In this document: in pieces, positions 1 to 5,556 of the stretch
Position numbering within the stretch: position 1 is the stretch's first letter
How the letters are laid out: every line of letters begins with the position of its first letter
Source of the DNA: Bacteroidaceae bacterium
Lineage (GTDB): Bacteria; Bacteroidota; Bacteroidia; Bacteroidales; Bacteroidaceae
Assembly: GCA_021443285.1 (NCBI GenBank)
Contig: JABUUG010000011.1
Location: forward strand, 1 to 13,430
Length of the DNA stretch: 13,430 nucleotides
Direction: 5' to 3'
Position numbers and translations under genes: made by a program
The notes under the pieces: model-generated
The model's input: only the letters and a program-made list of their open reading frames with translations
What the model was told of the DNA's origin: nothing
Database searches by the model: none

Positions 1-68
1 GCCTGAGACTCCCCTGCAAAAGCAGCTGCAAGATTCTTCTCAGTCTCTGTTCCTACGTATTTTTTCAT
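1..68 (-). CDS. rbr: Rubrerythrin, N-terminal fragment cut by the window edge
   Basis: The minus strand from an ATG at 68-66 encodes 22 full codons plus two bases of an Ala codon, running off the window start without a stop. The peptide begins MKKYVGTETEKNL and continues to AGESQA. It matches the first 23 residues of the complete rubrerythrin at 153-719 at 17 positions, including the Glu of the AGES motif that ligates the di-iron site in rubrerythrins. It is therefore the start of a second rubrerythrin-family peroxidase lying downstream of, and in the same orientation as, the complete one. The spacer between them is 84 bases. Whether this copy has a rubredoxin domain cannot be seen here. Family assignment is strong despite the short length because the neighbouring paralogue gives a direct comparison. 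Confidence 0.85.
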   Translation of the reverse strand, partial: MKKYVGTETEKNLAAAFAGESQ

Positions 69-112
69 AATCATTCTTTTTTAGTGATTAAAAATCAAAA
101 TCAATTAATTAT

Positions 113-133
113 GGAGTTAGAGAAGTTAACTCC
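113..133. repeat. Hairpin GGAGTTA / TAACTCC between the rubrerythrin genes
   Basis: GGAGTTA (113-119) is followed after a 7-base loop by its exact complement TAACTCC (127-133). It lies downstream of the complete rubrerythrin gene. Read on the minus strand, it is followed by an AT-rich stretch but not by a clean T-run, so it could be at most a weak terminator or processing site. The same inverted word forms a longer hairpin at 959-986, and the word is repeated in tandem at 13387-13422. Confidence 0.55.
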
Positions 134-151
134 CAATTGATAAAACCTACC
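126..151 (+). repeat. Dispersed intergenic repeat, copy 1
   Basis: This stretch reads TTAACTCCC followed directly by AATTGATAAAACCTACC. The same arrangement, TTAACTCC followed by AATTTATAGAACCCACC, is found on the minus strand at the right end of the window. The second half alone occurs at 1016-1032 before the MFS gene. The copy ends one base before the stop codon of the rubrerythrin gene. Similarity between copies is about 14 of 17 in the second half. This is seen by eye and no function is known to me. Confidence 0.5.
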
Positions 152-152
152 T

Positions 153-719
153 TTACCTCTTATCATTCTGCGCAATATAGTGACGCAGCATCGTAATCAG
201 ACTCGATGAATAGCTTTTCCTATGACCACACGTAGAGCAAATATCTGGAGCTTTAATCCCAACAACAACACTACCGCAGTCTTTACATTCCCAAATCTTA
301 ACCTCACTCTGCTTGAAAAGAGCTTGCGCCTCAATATCCTCAAGCATAGAGCGAAAACGCTCCTCATGACGCCTCTCTATTTCTGCCACTTCTCTGAACT
401 TATTTGCCAGTTCAACAAACCCCTCCTCCTCAGCAGTCTTCGCAAAACCAGCATACATACCAGTCCATTCATCCCTTTCGCCCATTGCTGCAACCGTAAG
501 ATTCTCAGCAGTACTCCCAATACCCTCAAGTTCACAAAACCACAACTTGGCATGTTCCCTCTCATTCTCCGCTGTTTGAGTGAATATTGCCGCCACCTGA
601 TCCAAACCATCATCCATCGCCTTTTGAGCGAAATATGTGTACCGATTCCTTGCTAATGATTCTCCAGCAAGTGCTGCCTCCAAATTCTTCTCCGTCTGTG
701 TGCCTGTGTATTTTGACAT
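153..719 (-). CDS. rbr: Rubrerythrin (di-iron NADH-dependent peroxidase family)
   Basis: A 188-residue cytoplasmic protein, close to the usual length of about 190. Rubrerythrins reduce hydrogen peroxide to water using electrons passed from a rubredoxin-type iron site to a di-iron centre, and protect anaerobes from oxygen exposure. The ferritin-like four-helix domain spans about residues 1-135. Ligand motifs visible are E20 (in AGES), E53 and H56 (ENEREH), the Glu cluster at 97-99 before GF, and E115 with H118 ([10 protein letters not shown]). The C-terminal rubredoxin-like domain has C145/C148 and C161/C164. After the last cysteine there is a 24-residue tail ([15 protein letters not shown]...) instead of the usual short HPQAYFE-like ending, which is unusual. 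The start at 719 matches that of the neighbouring copy. A Bacteroidota promoter sits at 819-850. It is the first of two tandem rubrerythrin genes and could be cotranscribed with the second. Confidence 0.96.
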   Translation of the reverse strand: MSKYTGTQTEKNLEAALAGESLARNRYTYFAQKAMDDGLDQVAAIFTQTAENEREHAKLWFCELEGIGSTAENLTVAAMGERDEWTGMYAGFAKTAEEEGFVELANKFREVAEIERRHEERFRSMLEDIEAQALFKQSEVKIWECKDCGSVVVGIKAPDICSTCGHRKSYSSSLITMLRHYIAQNDKR

Positions 720-818
720 ATTTTACTTTCTTCCTAAAAATTAATATCATAAATGTTGAAACCTTCTATACCTTCCTCTCCTTTAAGGGAAATAATTGTG
801 GTAGAAGGCTTTTCGCCG

Positions 819-850
819 CAAAAATACACTCTTTCTCACGTATTATCAAA
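819..850 (-). promoter_or_regulatory. Bacteroidota sigma-ABfr-type promoter of rbr
   Basis: On the minus strand TTTG (850-847) is followed after exactly 20 bases by TATTTTTG (826-819). This fits the -33 TTTG / -7 TAnnTTTG consensus of Bacteroidota with normal spacing. Transcription would begin around 812, giving a leader of roughly 90 bases before the rubrerythrin start. The match is by eye; no start-site data are available. Confidence 0.7.
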
Positions 851-933
851 TCCTACATGCGAAATAATAGAGCAAACACATGATTTTTGAGTTTTTTTAA
901 TTAACATACGCTTTTTACATAATCCCCAATAGC

Positions 934-941
934 TATTTTTG
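934..941 (+). promoter_or_regulatory. Candidate -7 element for the MFS gene
   Basis: TATTTTTG matches TAnnTTTG fully. The -33 region about 18 bases upstream is TTTT rather than TTTG, so this promoter would be weaker or need an activator. The predicted transcript would start near 948 and carry a leader of about 97 bases that includes the hairpin at 959-986. Confidence 0.45.
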
Positions 942-958
942 CAAAAAATAAAATAATG

Positions 959-986
959 GTGGAGTTAATGCGGGAGATAACTCCAC
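959..986 (+). repeat. Perfect 9-bp hairpin in the MFS leader
   Basis: GTGGAGTTA (959-967) and TAACTCCAC (978-986) are exact reverse complements separated by a 10-base loop (ATGCGGGAGA). It lies 58 bases before the MFS start and just after the predicted transcription start. There is no T-run after it, so it is not a standard terminator. It could be a leader RNA structure or a protein-binding palindrome. It shares its core word with the hairpin at 113-133 and the tandem repeat at the right end. Confidence 0.6.
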
Positions 987-1015
987 TTCACTACACGTTA
1001 AGAATATCTATCAAT

Positions 1016-1032
1016 AATTTATATAACCCACC
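1016..1032 (+). repeat. Dispersed intergenic repeat, copy 2 (AATTTATATAACCCACC)
   Basis: This 17-mer differs at a single base from the minus-strand sequence at 13386-13370 (AATTTATAGAACCCACC). Both copies sit shortly upstream of a start codon, here 12 bases before the MFS ATG and there 4 bases before the foldase ATG. Both are read in the direction of the gene. This suggests a shared leader element or repeat-derived leader. Confidence 0.5.
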
Positions 1033-1044
1033 ACAAGTAAAAAA

Positions 1045-2256
1045 ATGTTGAAGCTCTGGAACAGCAATTACATAAAAGTGTGGACGGCAAATTTTATGCT
1101 CTTCTTCGCCTTCCATCTCGTAGTACCACTATTACCCATCTATCTCAACGATGTTTTTAATGCAGGTCAGTCCCTGACGGGAGTCGTCTTGTGCGGATAT
1201 ACCATTACTGCACTCCTCGCACGCTTGTTCAGCGGATACATCGTCGATTGTTTTCCAAGAAAAAAAGTCCTTGTACTCTGCTACGCCCTTTTCGCACTAT
1301 TCTTCGCTGGCTATCTCATTGCCCCCACAGTACTACTCTTTGCAATTGTAAGAACACTTCATGGCATCCCATTCGGAGCAACAACCGTCTCTAACTCCAC
1401 TGTTATGATAGACTCATTACCATCATCTCGACGCACTGAAGGAATAGGATATTACGGCATAAGCAACAATATTGCAATGGCAATCGGACCGACATGCGGC
1501 ATAACACTCTACCATGCAACAAACAACTTCACGCTCCTCTTCTCACTATCACTCGCTATCGCACTGCTTGGATTAATCATTGACTCCACTGTAAAATGCC
1601 GATACAGGACACCAGTCAAAGGCAAAATGCCAGTATCCCTTGACCGATTCTTCCTTATCAATGCCATACCTGAGAGCATTACAATAGTCTGCATGGCTTT
1701 CCCCTTTGGAATTATCTCTACATATCTTGCCATATACAGTAGAGACATATTAAACAACTCCTCTGCCACGGGCATTTGGTTTGCCGTACTCTCACTCGGA
1801 CTTATTATGTCACGCATCGTTGGAGCGCAGTCCCTCAAAAAAGGGAGAATTGTTCAAAACGCTTCCTTTGGAGTTTCAGTTTCGCTAATCGGATATTTCC
1901 TTTTTGTTGCACTTCCGAACGAAATAGGATACTACGCATCTGCTGTCTGTGTCGGGCTCGGCAACGGACACCTCTGGCCAGCAATGCAGAATATGTTCAT
2001 CAACCTCACCGATAATTCTAGACGAGGAACAGCCAACTCCACACTACTTGTTGCATGGGATGCTGGCATAGGTGCTGGAGTTATTTTGGGAGGTGTCATC
2101 AGTGAAAACAATGCCTATTCTGCTGCATTCTGGACAGGGGTGGCTGTAAATGCAATTGGAGTCTTCTACTACTGGATGATTTCCAAAAAACACTATCTGA
2201 TGAACAAAATTCAGGCAACCACTGAATTAACAGAAGTTGCCTTAAACCACAAATAA
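1045..2256 (+). CDS. MFS transporter, 12-TM, substrate unknown
   Basis: A 403-residue, strongly hydrophobic inner-membrane protein with about 12 predicted membrane segments by eye and the usual length of a drug/metabolite:H+ antiporter-type major facilitator. Segment 1 contains LVVPLLPIYL. The loop between segments 2 and 3 carries the MFS motif A form G64-x3-D68-x3-R72-K73. Segments near residues 95-125 include the arginine (R98) and PFG region typical of the family. A central basic loop lies near 185-200, and the C-terminus is short and cytoplasmic. The family moves small molecules using the proton gradient; the sequence does not tell me which. The start at 1045 is preceded by an A-rich leader. 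It is divergent from rbr and convergent with the histidine kinase gene with a single base between stop codons. The coding strand is unusually C-rich and G-poor. Confidence 0.9.
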   Translation: MLKLWNSNYIKVWTANFMLFFAFHLVVPLLPIYLNDVFNAGQSLTGVVLCGYTITALLARLFSGYIVDCFPRKKVLVLCYALFALFFAGYLIAPTVLLFAIVRTLHGIPFGATTVSNSTVMIDSLPSSRRTEGIGYYGISNNIAMAIGPTCGITLYHATNNFTLLFSLSLAIALLGLIIDSTVKCRYRTPVKGKMPVSLDRFFLINAIPESITIVCMAFPFGIISTYLAIYSRDILNNSSATGIWFAVLSLGLIMSRIVGAQSLKKGRIVQNASFGVSVSLIGYFLFVALPNEIGYYASAVCVGLGNGHLWPAMQNMFINLTDNSRRGTANSTLLVAWDAGIGAGVILGGVISENNAYSAAFWTGVAVNAIGVFYYWMISKKHYLMNKIQATTELTEVALNHK

Positions 2257-2257
2257 A

Positions 2258-3307
2258 TCACCTTATGTGGAACCAAAATGTTGAACCAACGCCAAGCTTA
2301 GATTCAACACCAACGTCACCACCAAGCTGCTGAATCAGTCGCTTACATATTGATAATCCTAGGCCAGTACCCGGCACATCGGAATTAAAACGGGTGAATT
2401 CCTTAAAGGCATCACTTCTGTTCTTTTCACTCATGCCGCAACCCTCATCACGCACAGAAACATACAGCCCATCCAACTTAGAGTTGCGCAAAGTTATTGT
2501 TACTACTGTGCCTTTACTACTATACTTTATCGCGTTTGAAATATAGTTGTTCAGAATCTGTGAAATACGCTGGTAATCAGAAAAAAACATCGAACTTTCC
2601 GATTCATCCACAAACTGAATGGTGTGGCTACCACCATCCTGTAGTTTGAATGAAGTAATCACCCCTAATATCAGTTTCTTTACATTAAACTCAGTCTTCT
2701 GTATAGAGACTACGCCACTGTCTATTCGGGAGAGGTCAAGAATGTCTGCGATAAGCATACGAAGAGACTCTTCGCTCGTCTTCATTACTTCAAACAGTTC
2801 CTTACGTTCTTCCACACTCTCAGCATCACACATCATTTCCGATATACTAAGAATTGCATTCAGAGGATTTCGAATATCGTGGCTCGCCCTTGCAAGGAAT
2901 ATGGATTTTTCTCTACTCTCATCTTCAGCCGCTTTCTGCCTCCTGTATGACGCACTGATATCCTGTTCCGTTCCGTAAACCTTTAGAAGTTTTCCATCTT
3001 CCACAATAGGATAGATATTATTCTCTGTATGACGAAACCCATCTGGCTGAGACTCATCAAAATACCTCCAGCGAATAGGGTAAGGATAAGGCTTTAGTTC
3101 TTTTGAAATGAACTCAAGACTCTTGTATATCTCTGGCCAGTCCTCAGGGCATTTCATATTCATATGATCCTGAAACGACATACTCTCCTCCACTGTTCCA
3201 TCATTAAGAACATAACTTATCTGATCTGTGGCACAGTCATATACCCACACTCGTAACTGTGCCATGTGGAGAAGCTGTATGAAGATATTGTTGATGTTGT
3301 TATTCAT
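2258..3307 (-). CDS. Soluble PAS-domain sensor histidine kinase (orphan)
   Basis: A 349-residue protein without signal peptide or membrane segment, so a cytoplasmic sensor. Residues about 15-120 form a PAS/PAC sensory domain (IRWRYF... then YPIVEDGKLLKVYGTEQDIS). The dimerisation/phosphoacceptor domain follows with H143 in SHDIRNPL, the form common in hybrid-type kinases. The ATPase domain shows the N box (NNYISNAIKYS, 253-263), G1 box (DEGCGMS, 287-293) and G2 box (GTGLGLSICKRL, 313-324), and ends in GSTFWFHIR. All catalytic motifs look intact. Family knowledge: such kinases autophosphorylate on His and pass phosphate to a response regulator. None is present within the window, and there is no attached receiver domain, so its partner is elsewhere. 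M15 (codon at 3265) is an alternative start. It ends one base from the MFS stop on the opposite strand, so the two transcripts must overlap if either extends past its gene. Confidence 0.92.
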   Translation of the reverse strand: MNNNINNIFIQLLHMAQLRVWVYDCATDQISYVLNDGTVEESMSFQDHMNMKCPEDWPEIYKSLEFISKELKPYPYPIRWRYFDESQPDGFRHTENNIYPIVEDGKLLKVYGTEQDISASYRRQKAAEDESREKSIFLARASHDIRNPLNAILSISEMMCDAESVEERKELFEVMKTSEESLRMLIADILDLSRIDSGVVSIQKTEFNVKKLILGVITSFKLQDGGSHTIQFVDESESSMFFSDYQRISQILNNYISNAIKYSSKGTVVTITLRNSKLDGLYVSVRDEGCGMSEKNRSDAFKEFTRFNSDVPGTGLGLSICKRLIQQLGGDVGVESKLGVGSTFWFHIR

Positions 3308-3344
3308 AATACGTCTTTTCTATGTTTTCCGGTATCTGTCGCTA

Positions 3345-3358
3345 TCAAATACATTTGA
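3345..3358. promoter_or_regulatory. Palindrome TCAAATACATTTGA upstream of the histidine kinase
   Basis: Two 6-base arms (TCAAAT and ATTTGA) are exact complements around a 2-base centre, 38 bases upstream of the kinase start. It could be a dimeric operator. The right half also reads TACATTTG on the plus strand, a -7-like word, but no plus-strand gene follows it. Such a short AT-rich palindrome can arise by chance. Confidence 0.3.
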
Positions 3359-3429
3359 ACAGGTAGCTGGGGGATGGGAACTTGGGGGGCATTGTTCGCT
3401 CTCTCTCCAAATCATTTTATAGCCAGCCG

Positions 3430-3437
3430 CAAATGTA
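3430..3437 (-). promoter_or_regulatory. Possible -7 element for the histidine kinase gene
   Basis: The minus strand reads TACATTTG, a full TAnnTTTG match, giving a leader of about 115 bases before the kinase start. TTTG words occur upstream but at 3 and 11 bases, not at the expected 19-21, so the -33 element is missing. This is a weak call. Confidence 0.3.
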
Positions 3438-3532
3438 ATTCAAACAGACAAAAGTCATGGTTTTCTTTATGCACAAAATGTCGTATAAATGATTAATATT
3501 ATTCTTGACCATATGTGCAGTGGCGTTTAAAC

Positions 3533-3625
3533 TAATAGTGAATAATGAATAGTTGGCTGCCGCGAAGTTTGAATGTGAACAGTCTGTGCGGCTGCAAACT
3601 ATTCACTTTTCATTATTCACTATTA
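3533..3625. repeat. Long imperfect inverted repeat (31-bp stem, AGTGAAT units)
   Basis: The outer arms TAATAGTGAATAATGAA (3533-3549) and TTCATTATTCACTATTA (3609-3625) are perfect 17-base complements. The stem continues inward with 3550-3563 pairing to 3588-3601 at 12 of 14 positions, around a 24-base loop. A 7-base bulge (TTCACTT, 3602-3608) lies on the right arm only. The right arm runs through the stop codon and last seven codons of the small gene at 3603-3953. It may act as a transcript 3' end for that gene, but there is no T-tract, and its size and simple AGTGAAT units look more like a dispersed palindromic repeat element. Confidence 0.75.
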
Positions 3626-3953
3626 TCATCGATCTCCATTGTGCGAAATGCTTCCTTTTTTTCAGGTAGTTGCGCTGAGTTTCGTGTGCAAATGCCTCAC
3701 GCTCAAATGACATGTTGAGGTAGGCGTTCTTTGAGAAACGATGTTTTGTAAAGAAAAAACGGAACATCCATTCTGCCAAATAAATGGCATAGAACGGCAG
3801 GTAAAACAGTTCTTTTATCTGTGCAGAATGGATGCTCTCGTGGTTAATCATCTGCCAATCAACTCTCGTCCGTGTTCTTACAAACATTATCCCAAAAAGA
3901 TTTATCGCGCTGAAACCTTTAAAGGGAATAAGAGGGTTGGTAATGACTTTCAT
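3603..3953 (-). CDS. Small HExxH-motif protein, possible minimal metallopeptidase-like
   Basis: This 116-residue protein has no name I recognise with certainty; it resembles small uncharacterised proteins seen in Bacteroidota. It contains H38-E39-S40-I41-H42 followed by Q45 (NHESIHSAQ), a zinc-metallopeptidase-like HExxH. Then comes a hydrophobic, aromatic-rich stretch (49-68, YLPFYAIYLAEWMFRFFF) that could be a membrane segment or amphipathic helix. A downstream acidic motif SFEREAFAHE (E84, E86) could supply a third zinc ligand as in gluzincins. That role is inference; the protein is far shorter than typical peptidases. The start lies 5 bases downstream of the CoA transferase stop, so the two are almost certainly cotranscribed. 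The last residues IIVNNEK and the stop are encoded by the inverted-repeat arm at 3609-3625, so the natural C-terminus may have been replaced by repeat sequence. Confidence 0.75.
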   Translation of the reverse strand: MKVITNPLIPFKGFSAINLFGIMFVRTRTRVDWQMINHESIHSAQIKELFYLPFYAIYLAEWMFRFFFTKHRFSKNAYLNMSFEREAFAHETQRNYLKKRKHFAQWRSMIIVNNEK

Positions 3954-3958
3954 AGCGC

Positions 3959-5464
3959 CTACTTTGAATATTCAGCAAAGTCTGTAAGGTGCATATCTCC
4001 CTTTTTTAGGAAGGTATCATGCATTGCAAAAGCTGCGCGGAGGTTGTGGTGCGTCTGTCCGGTAGAGGATATTTTCAGATAGTCCCACAGCAACTGCTTA
4101 TAGTCGGGGTGTGCGCAGTTTTCTATAATGGCACGAGCACGTTGAATGGGTGATTTGCCTCGGAGGTCGGCTATTCCCTGCTCTGTAACTATGATGTTCA
4201 CATCATGTTCTGAATGATCTTGGTGGCTGACGAATGGTACTATGGAACTTATCATTCCATTCTTAGCGACCGAGGGGCAGGTGAAGATAGATATATATGC
4301 ATTACGCTCGAAATCTCCTGATCCACCAATACCATTCATCATTTTCGTACCGCAGATGTGTGTGGAGTTTGTGTTGCCGTAGATGTCGCACTCTATTGCG
4401 GTGTTGATGGCGATGACACCCAATCGGCGGATTACCTCAGGGCTGTTTGAGATTTCTGATTGGCGGATTGTCAGGCGGTCTTTGAAGAGGTCAATATTGT
4501 CATAAACCTGTTTAAGACATTCGTTAGAGACGGTGAGCGAACATGTGGAAGCTTGCTTCACACGTCCGTCCATCATCAGACCAACGATACTGTCCTGAAG
4601 CACTTCGGTGTAAACGTTGAAATCAGGGACTGCCTTGTCGTGACCAAGAGCACCGAGTATTGCGTTTGCAGTTGACCCCACACCGCTCTGCAGGGGGAGG
4701 AAGGTTGATGGTATGATGCCACGCTTCATCTCTGATACAAGGAACTCTGCCACACGGAAACCTATGTTGTCGGTAACGGGGTCGTTGTCCTTGAATGCAC
4801 GAGCTTCGTCTGCAAGGTCGCACTCAACAACACCGACAATGCGAGTTGTGTCAAGCTCGATGTATGGCTTTCCAATGCGGTCGGAAACCTTCGTGATCAT
4901 AATGGGCTCACGAAGTGGTGGGTCTTTCGGCTCATAGACATCGTGGAGATACTTGGCGTTCTTTGAGTGGAATGCATTGAGTTCAAGAATAATGCCGTTT
5001 TTTGCAAGTCGAGAAACTGTTGGTGCGATACCTCCTGCAGAAGTTAGATAGATACGTGTCCTTTCTCCTAACTCCTCAATGTCGCACACTTCGATTATTG
5101 CCCAATCGACCTGACCAAGAAATCCATAACGCACTTCCTGTGCCATTTGGGAAAGGTGTATGTCATTGTATGCAATCTCTCCAGCATTGACATGTTTGCG
5201 GAAAGATGGATTTGTTGTGTAAGGTGCACGGTATTTGATGGCGCCGACTTCAGCAAGCACCCCGTCTGTGCTCTGTCCTGTAGAAGCTCCAGTGAGTATT
5301 CCTACCTTAAACTCCTTACCGGCTTCTATCTCTCTCTTTGCTATTACGGCAAGTTCGCGTGTTACTGCTTTTGCTGTACCTGCGGGTGTGAATCCTGACA
5401 ATCCCAGATTGTCGCCGTTCTTGATAAGTGCAGCTGCCTCAGCTGCGGTAATTCTTTTTAACAT
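3959..5464 (-). CDS. Acetyl-CoA hydrolase / succinate-acetate CoA-transferase family enzyme
   Basis: A 501-residue cytoplasmic enzyme of the class I CoA-transferase family (AarC/Cat1-like, usual length about 500). These enzymes move CoA between acyl groups such as succinyl-CoA and acetate through a glutamyl-CoA intermediate. The N-terminal half has the GLSGFTPAG motif (21-29). The glycine-rich GVGSTANAI (261-269) leads to the probable catalytic glutamate E287 in VYTEVLQD. The C-terminal domain has the CoA-binding type motif GIGGSGDFERNA (378-389) and VTEQGIADLRG (426-436), both characteristic. In a succinate/propionate-forming Bacteroidales this fits acetate and propionate or succinate interconversion, but exact acyl specificity cannot be read from sequence. 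The start at 5464 is preceded by AGTAAAT-type repeats. It lies downstream of recA (92-base gap) and directly upstream of the small HExxH gene. Confidence 0.93.
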   Translation of the reverse strand: MLKRITAAEAAALIKNGDNLGLSGFTPAGTAKAVTRELAVIAKREIEAGKEFKVGILTGASTGQSTDGVLAEVGAIKYRAPYTTNPSFRKHVNAGEIAYNDIHLSQMAQEVRYGFLGQVDWAIIEVCDIEELGERTRIYLTSAGGIAPTVSRLAKNGIILELNAFHSKNAKYLHDVYEPKDPPLREPIMITKVSDRIGKPYIELDTTRIVGVVECDLADEARAFKDNDPVTDNIGFRVAEFLVSEMKRGIIPSTFLPLQSGVGSTANAILGALGHDKAVPDFNVYTEVLQDSIVGLMMDGRVKQASTCSLTVSNECLKQVYDNIDLFKDRLTIRQSEISNSPEVIRRLGVIAINTAIECDIYGNTNSTHICGTKMMNGIGGSGDFERNAYISIFTCPSVAKNGMISSIVPFVSHQDHSEHDVNIIVTEQGIADLRGKSPIQRARAIIENCAHPDYKQLLWDYLKISSTGQTHHNLRAAFAMHDTFLKKGDMHLTDFAEYSK

Positions 5465-5470
5465 AATTTC

Positions 5471-5502
5471 ATTTACTATTTGACTTTTTACAATTTACTA
5501 TT
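5471..5502 (-). repeat. Direct repeat ATTTACTATT x2 in front of the CoA transferase
   Basis: ATTTACTATT occurs at 5471-5480 and 5493-5502 with a 22-base period. Read on the coding (minus) strand this gives two AATAGTAAAT units just upstream of the start codon. Similar AGTAAAY units precede recA at 6650-6671. Confidence 0.55.
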
Positions 5503-5534
5503 GAGGGTATTTGGTTATTAATCAGAAATGTGAA

Positions 5535-5549
5535 GAGAAAACTCCACTT
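5535..5549 (+). repeat. GAGAAAACTCCACTT, related to the hairpin arm before the MFS gene
   Basis: This 15-mer, 7 bases from the recA stop codon, matches GAGATAACTCCACTT at 974-988 in 14 of 15 bases. Here there is no partner arm, so no hairpin forms. It extends the AACTCC word family to a fourth spacer. Confidence 0.4.
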
Positions 5550-5556
5550 TCATTGA

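Larger units (their letters stand above)
720..1044. other. Divergent intergenic region between rbr and the MFS gene
   Basis: This 325-base spacer contains no gene I would support. Its left half carries a full Bacteroidota-type promoter on the minus strand (819-850) for the rubrerythrin gene. Its right half carries a plus-strand -7 element (934-941), a perfect 9-bp hairpin (959-986) and a repeat copy (1016-1032), all of which would fall at or within the 5' leader of the MFS mRNA. The region just before the MFS start codon is A-rich (AGTAAAAAA), as is usual for translation starts in this phylum. I saw no clear regulator operator. Confidence 0.7.
3308..3602. other. Intergenic region with G-tracts, palindrome, DnaA-box-like site and hairpin arm
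   Basis: No gene is supported in these 295 bases. From left to right they hold a palindrome TCAAATACATTTGA (3345-3358), a G-rich run with tracts of 5, 3 and 6 G (3369-3389), a minus-strand TACATTTG possible -7 element (3437-3430), and a 9-mer TTATGCACA (3467-3475) that fits the relaxed DnaA-box consensus. Next to it is an AT-rich stretch (about 3476-3505), then the left arm and loop of a long inverted repeat (3533-3625). The plus strand changes from C-rich to G-rich and T-rich across this region. Confidence 0.6.

Noticed and set aside
222..656. Plus-strand open frame of 144 codons opposite rubrerythrin
   Set aside because: It is antisense to a gene with clear family motifs, has low-complexity composition and no recognisable domain or start context.
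2258..5464. Idea that kinase, HExxH protein and CoA transferase form a signalling or protease system
   Set aside because: The kinase is separated by a 295-base spacer with its own possible promoter and a large palindrome, and nothing links its function to the others.
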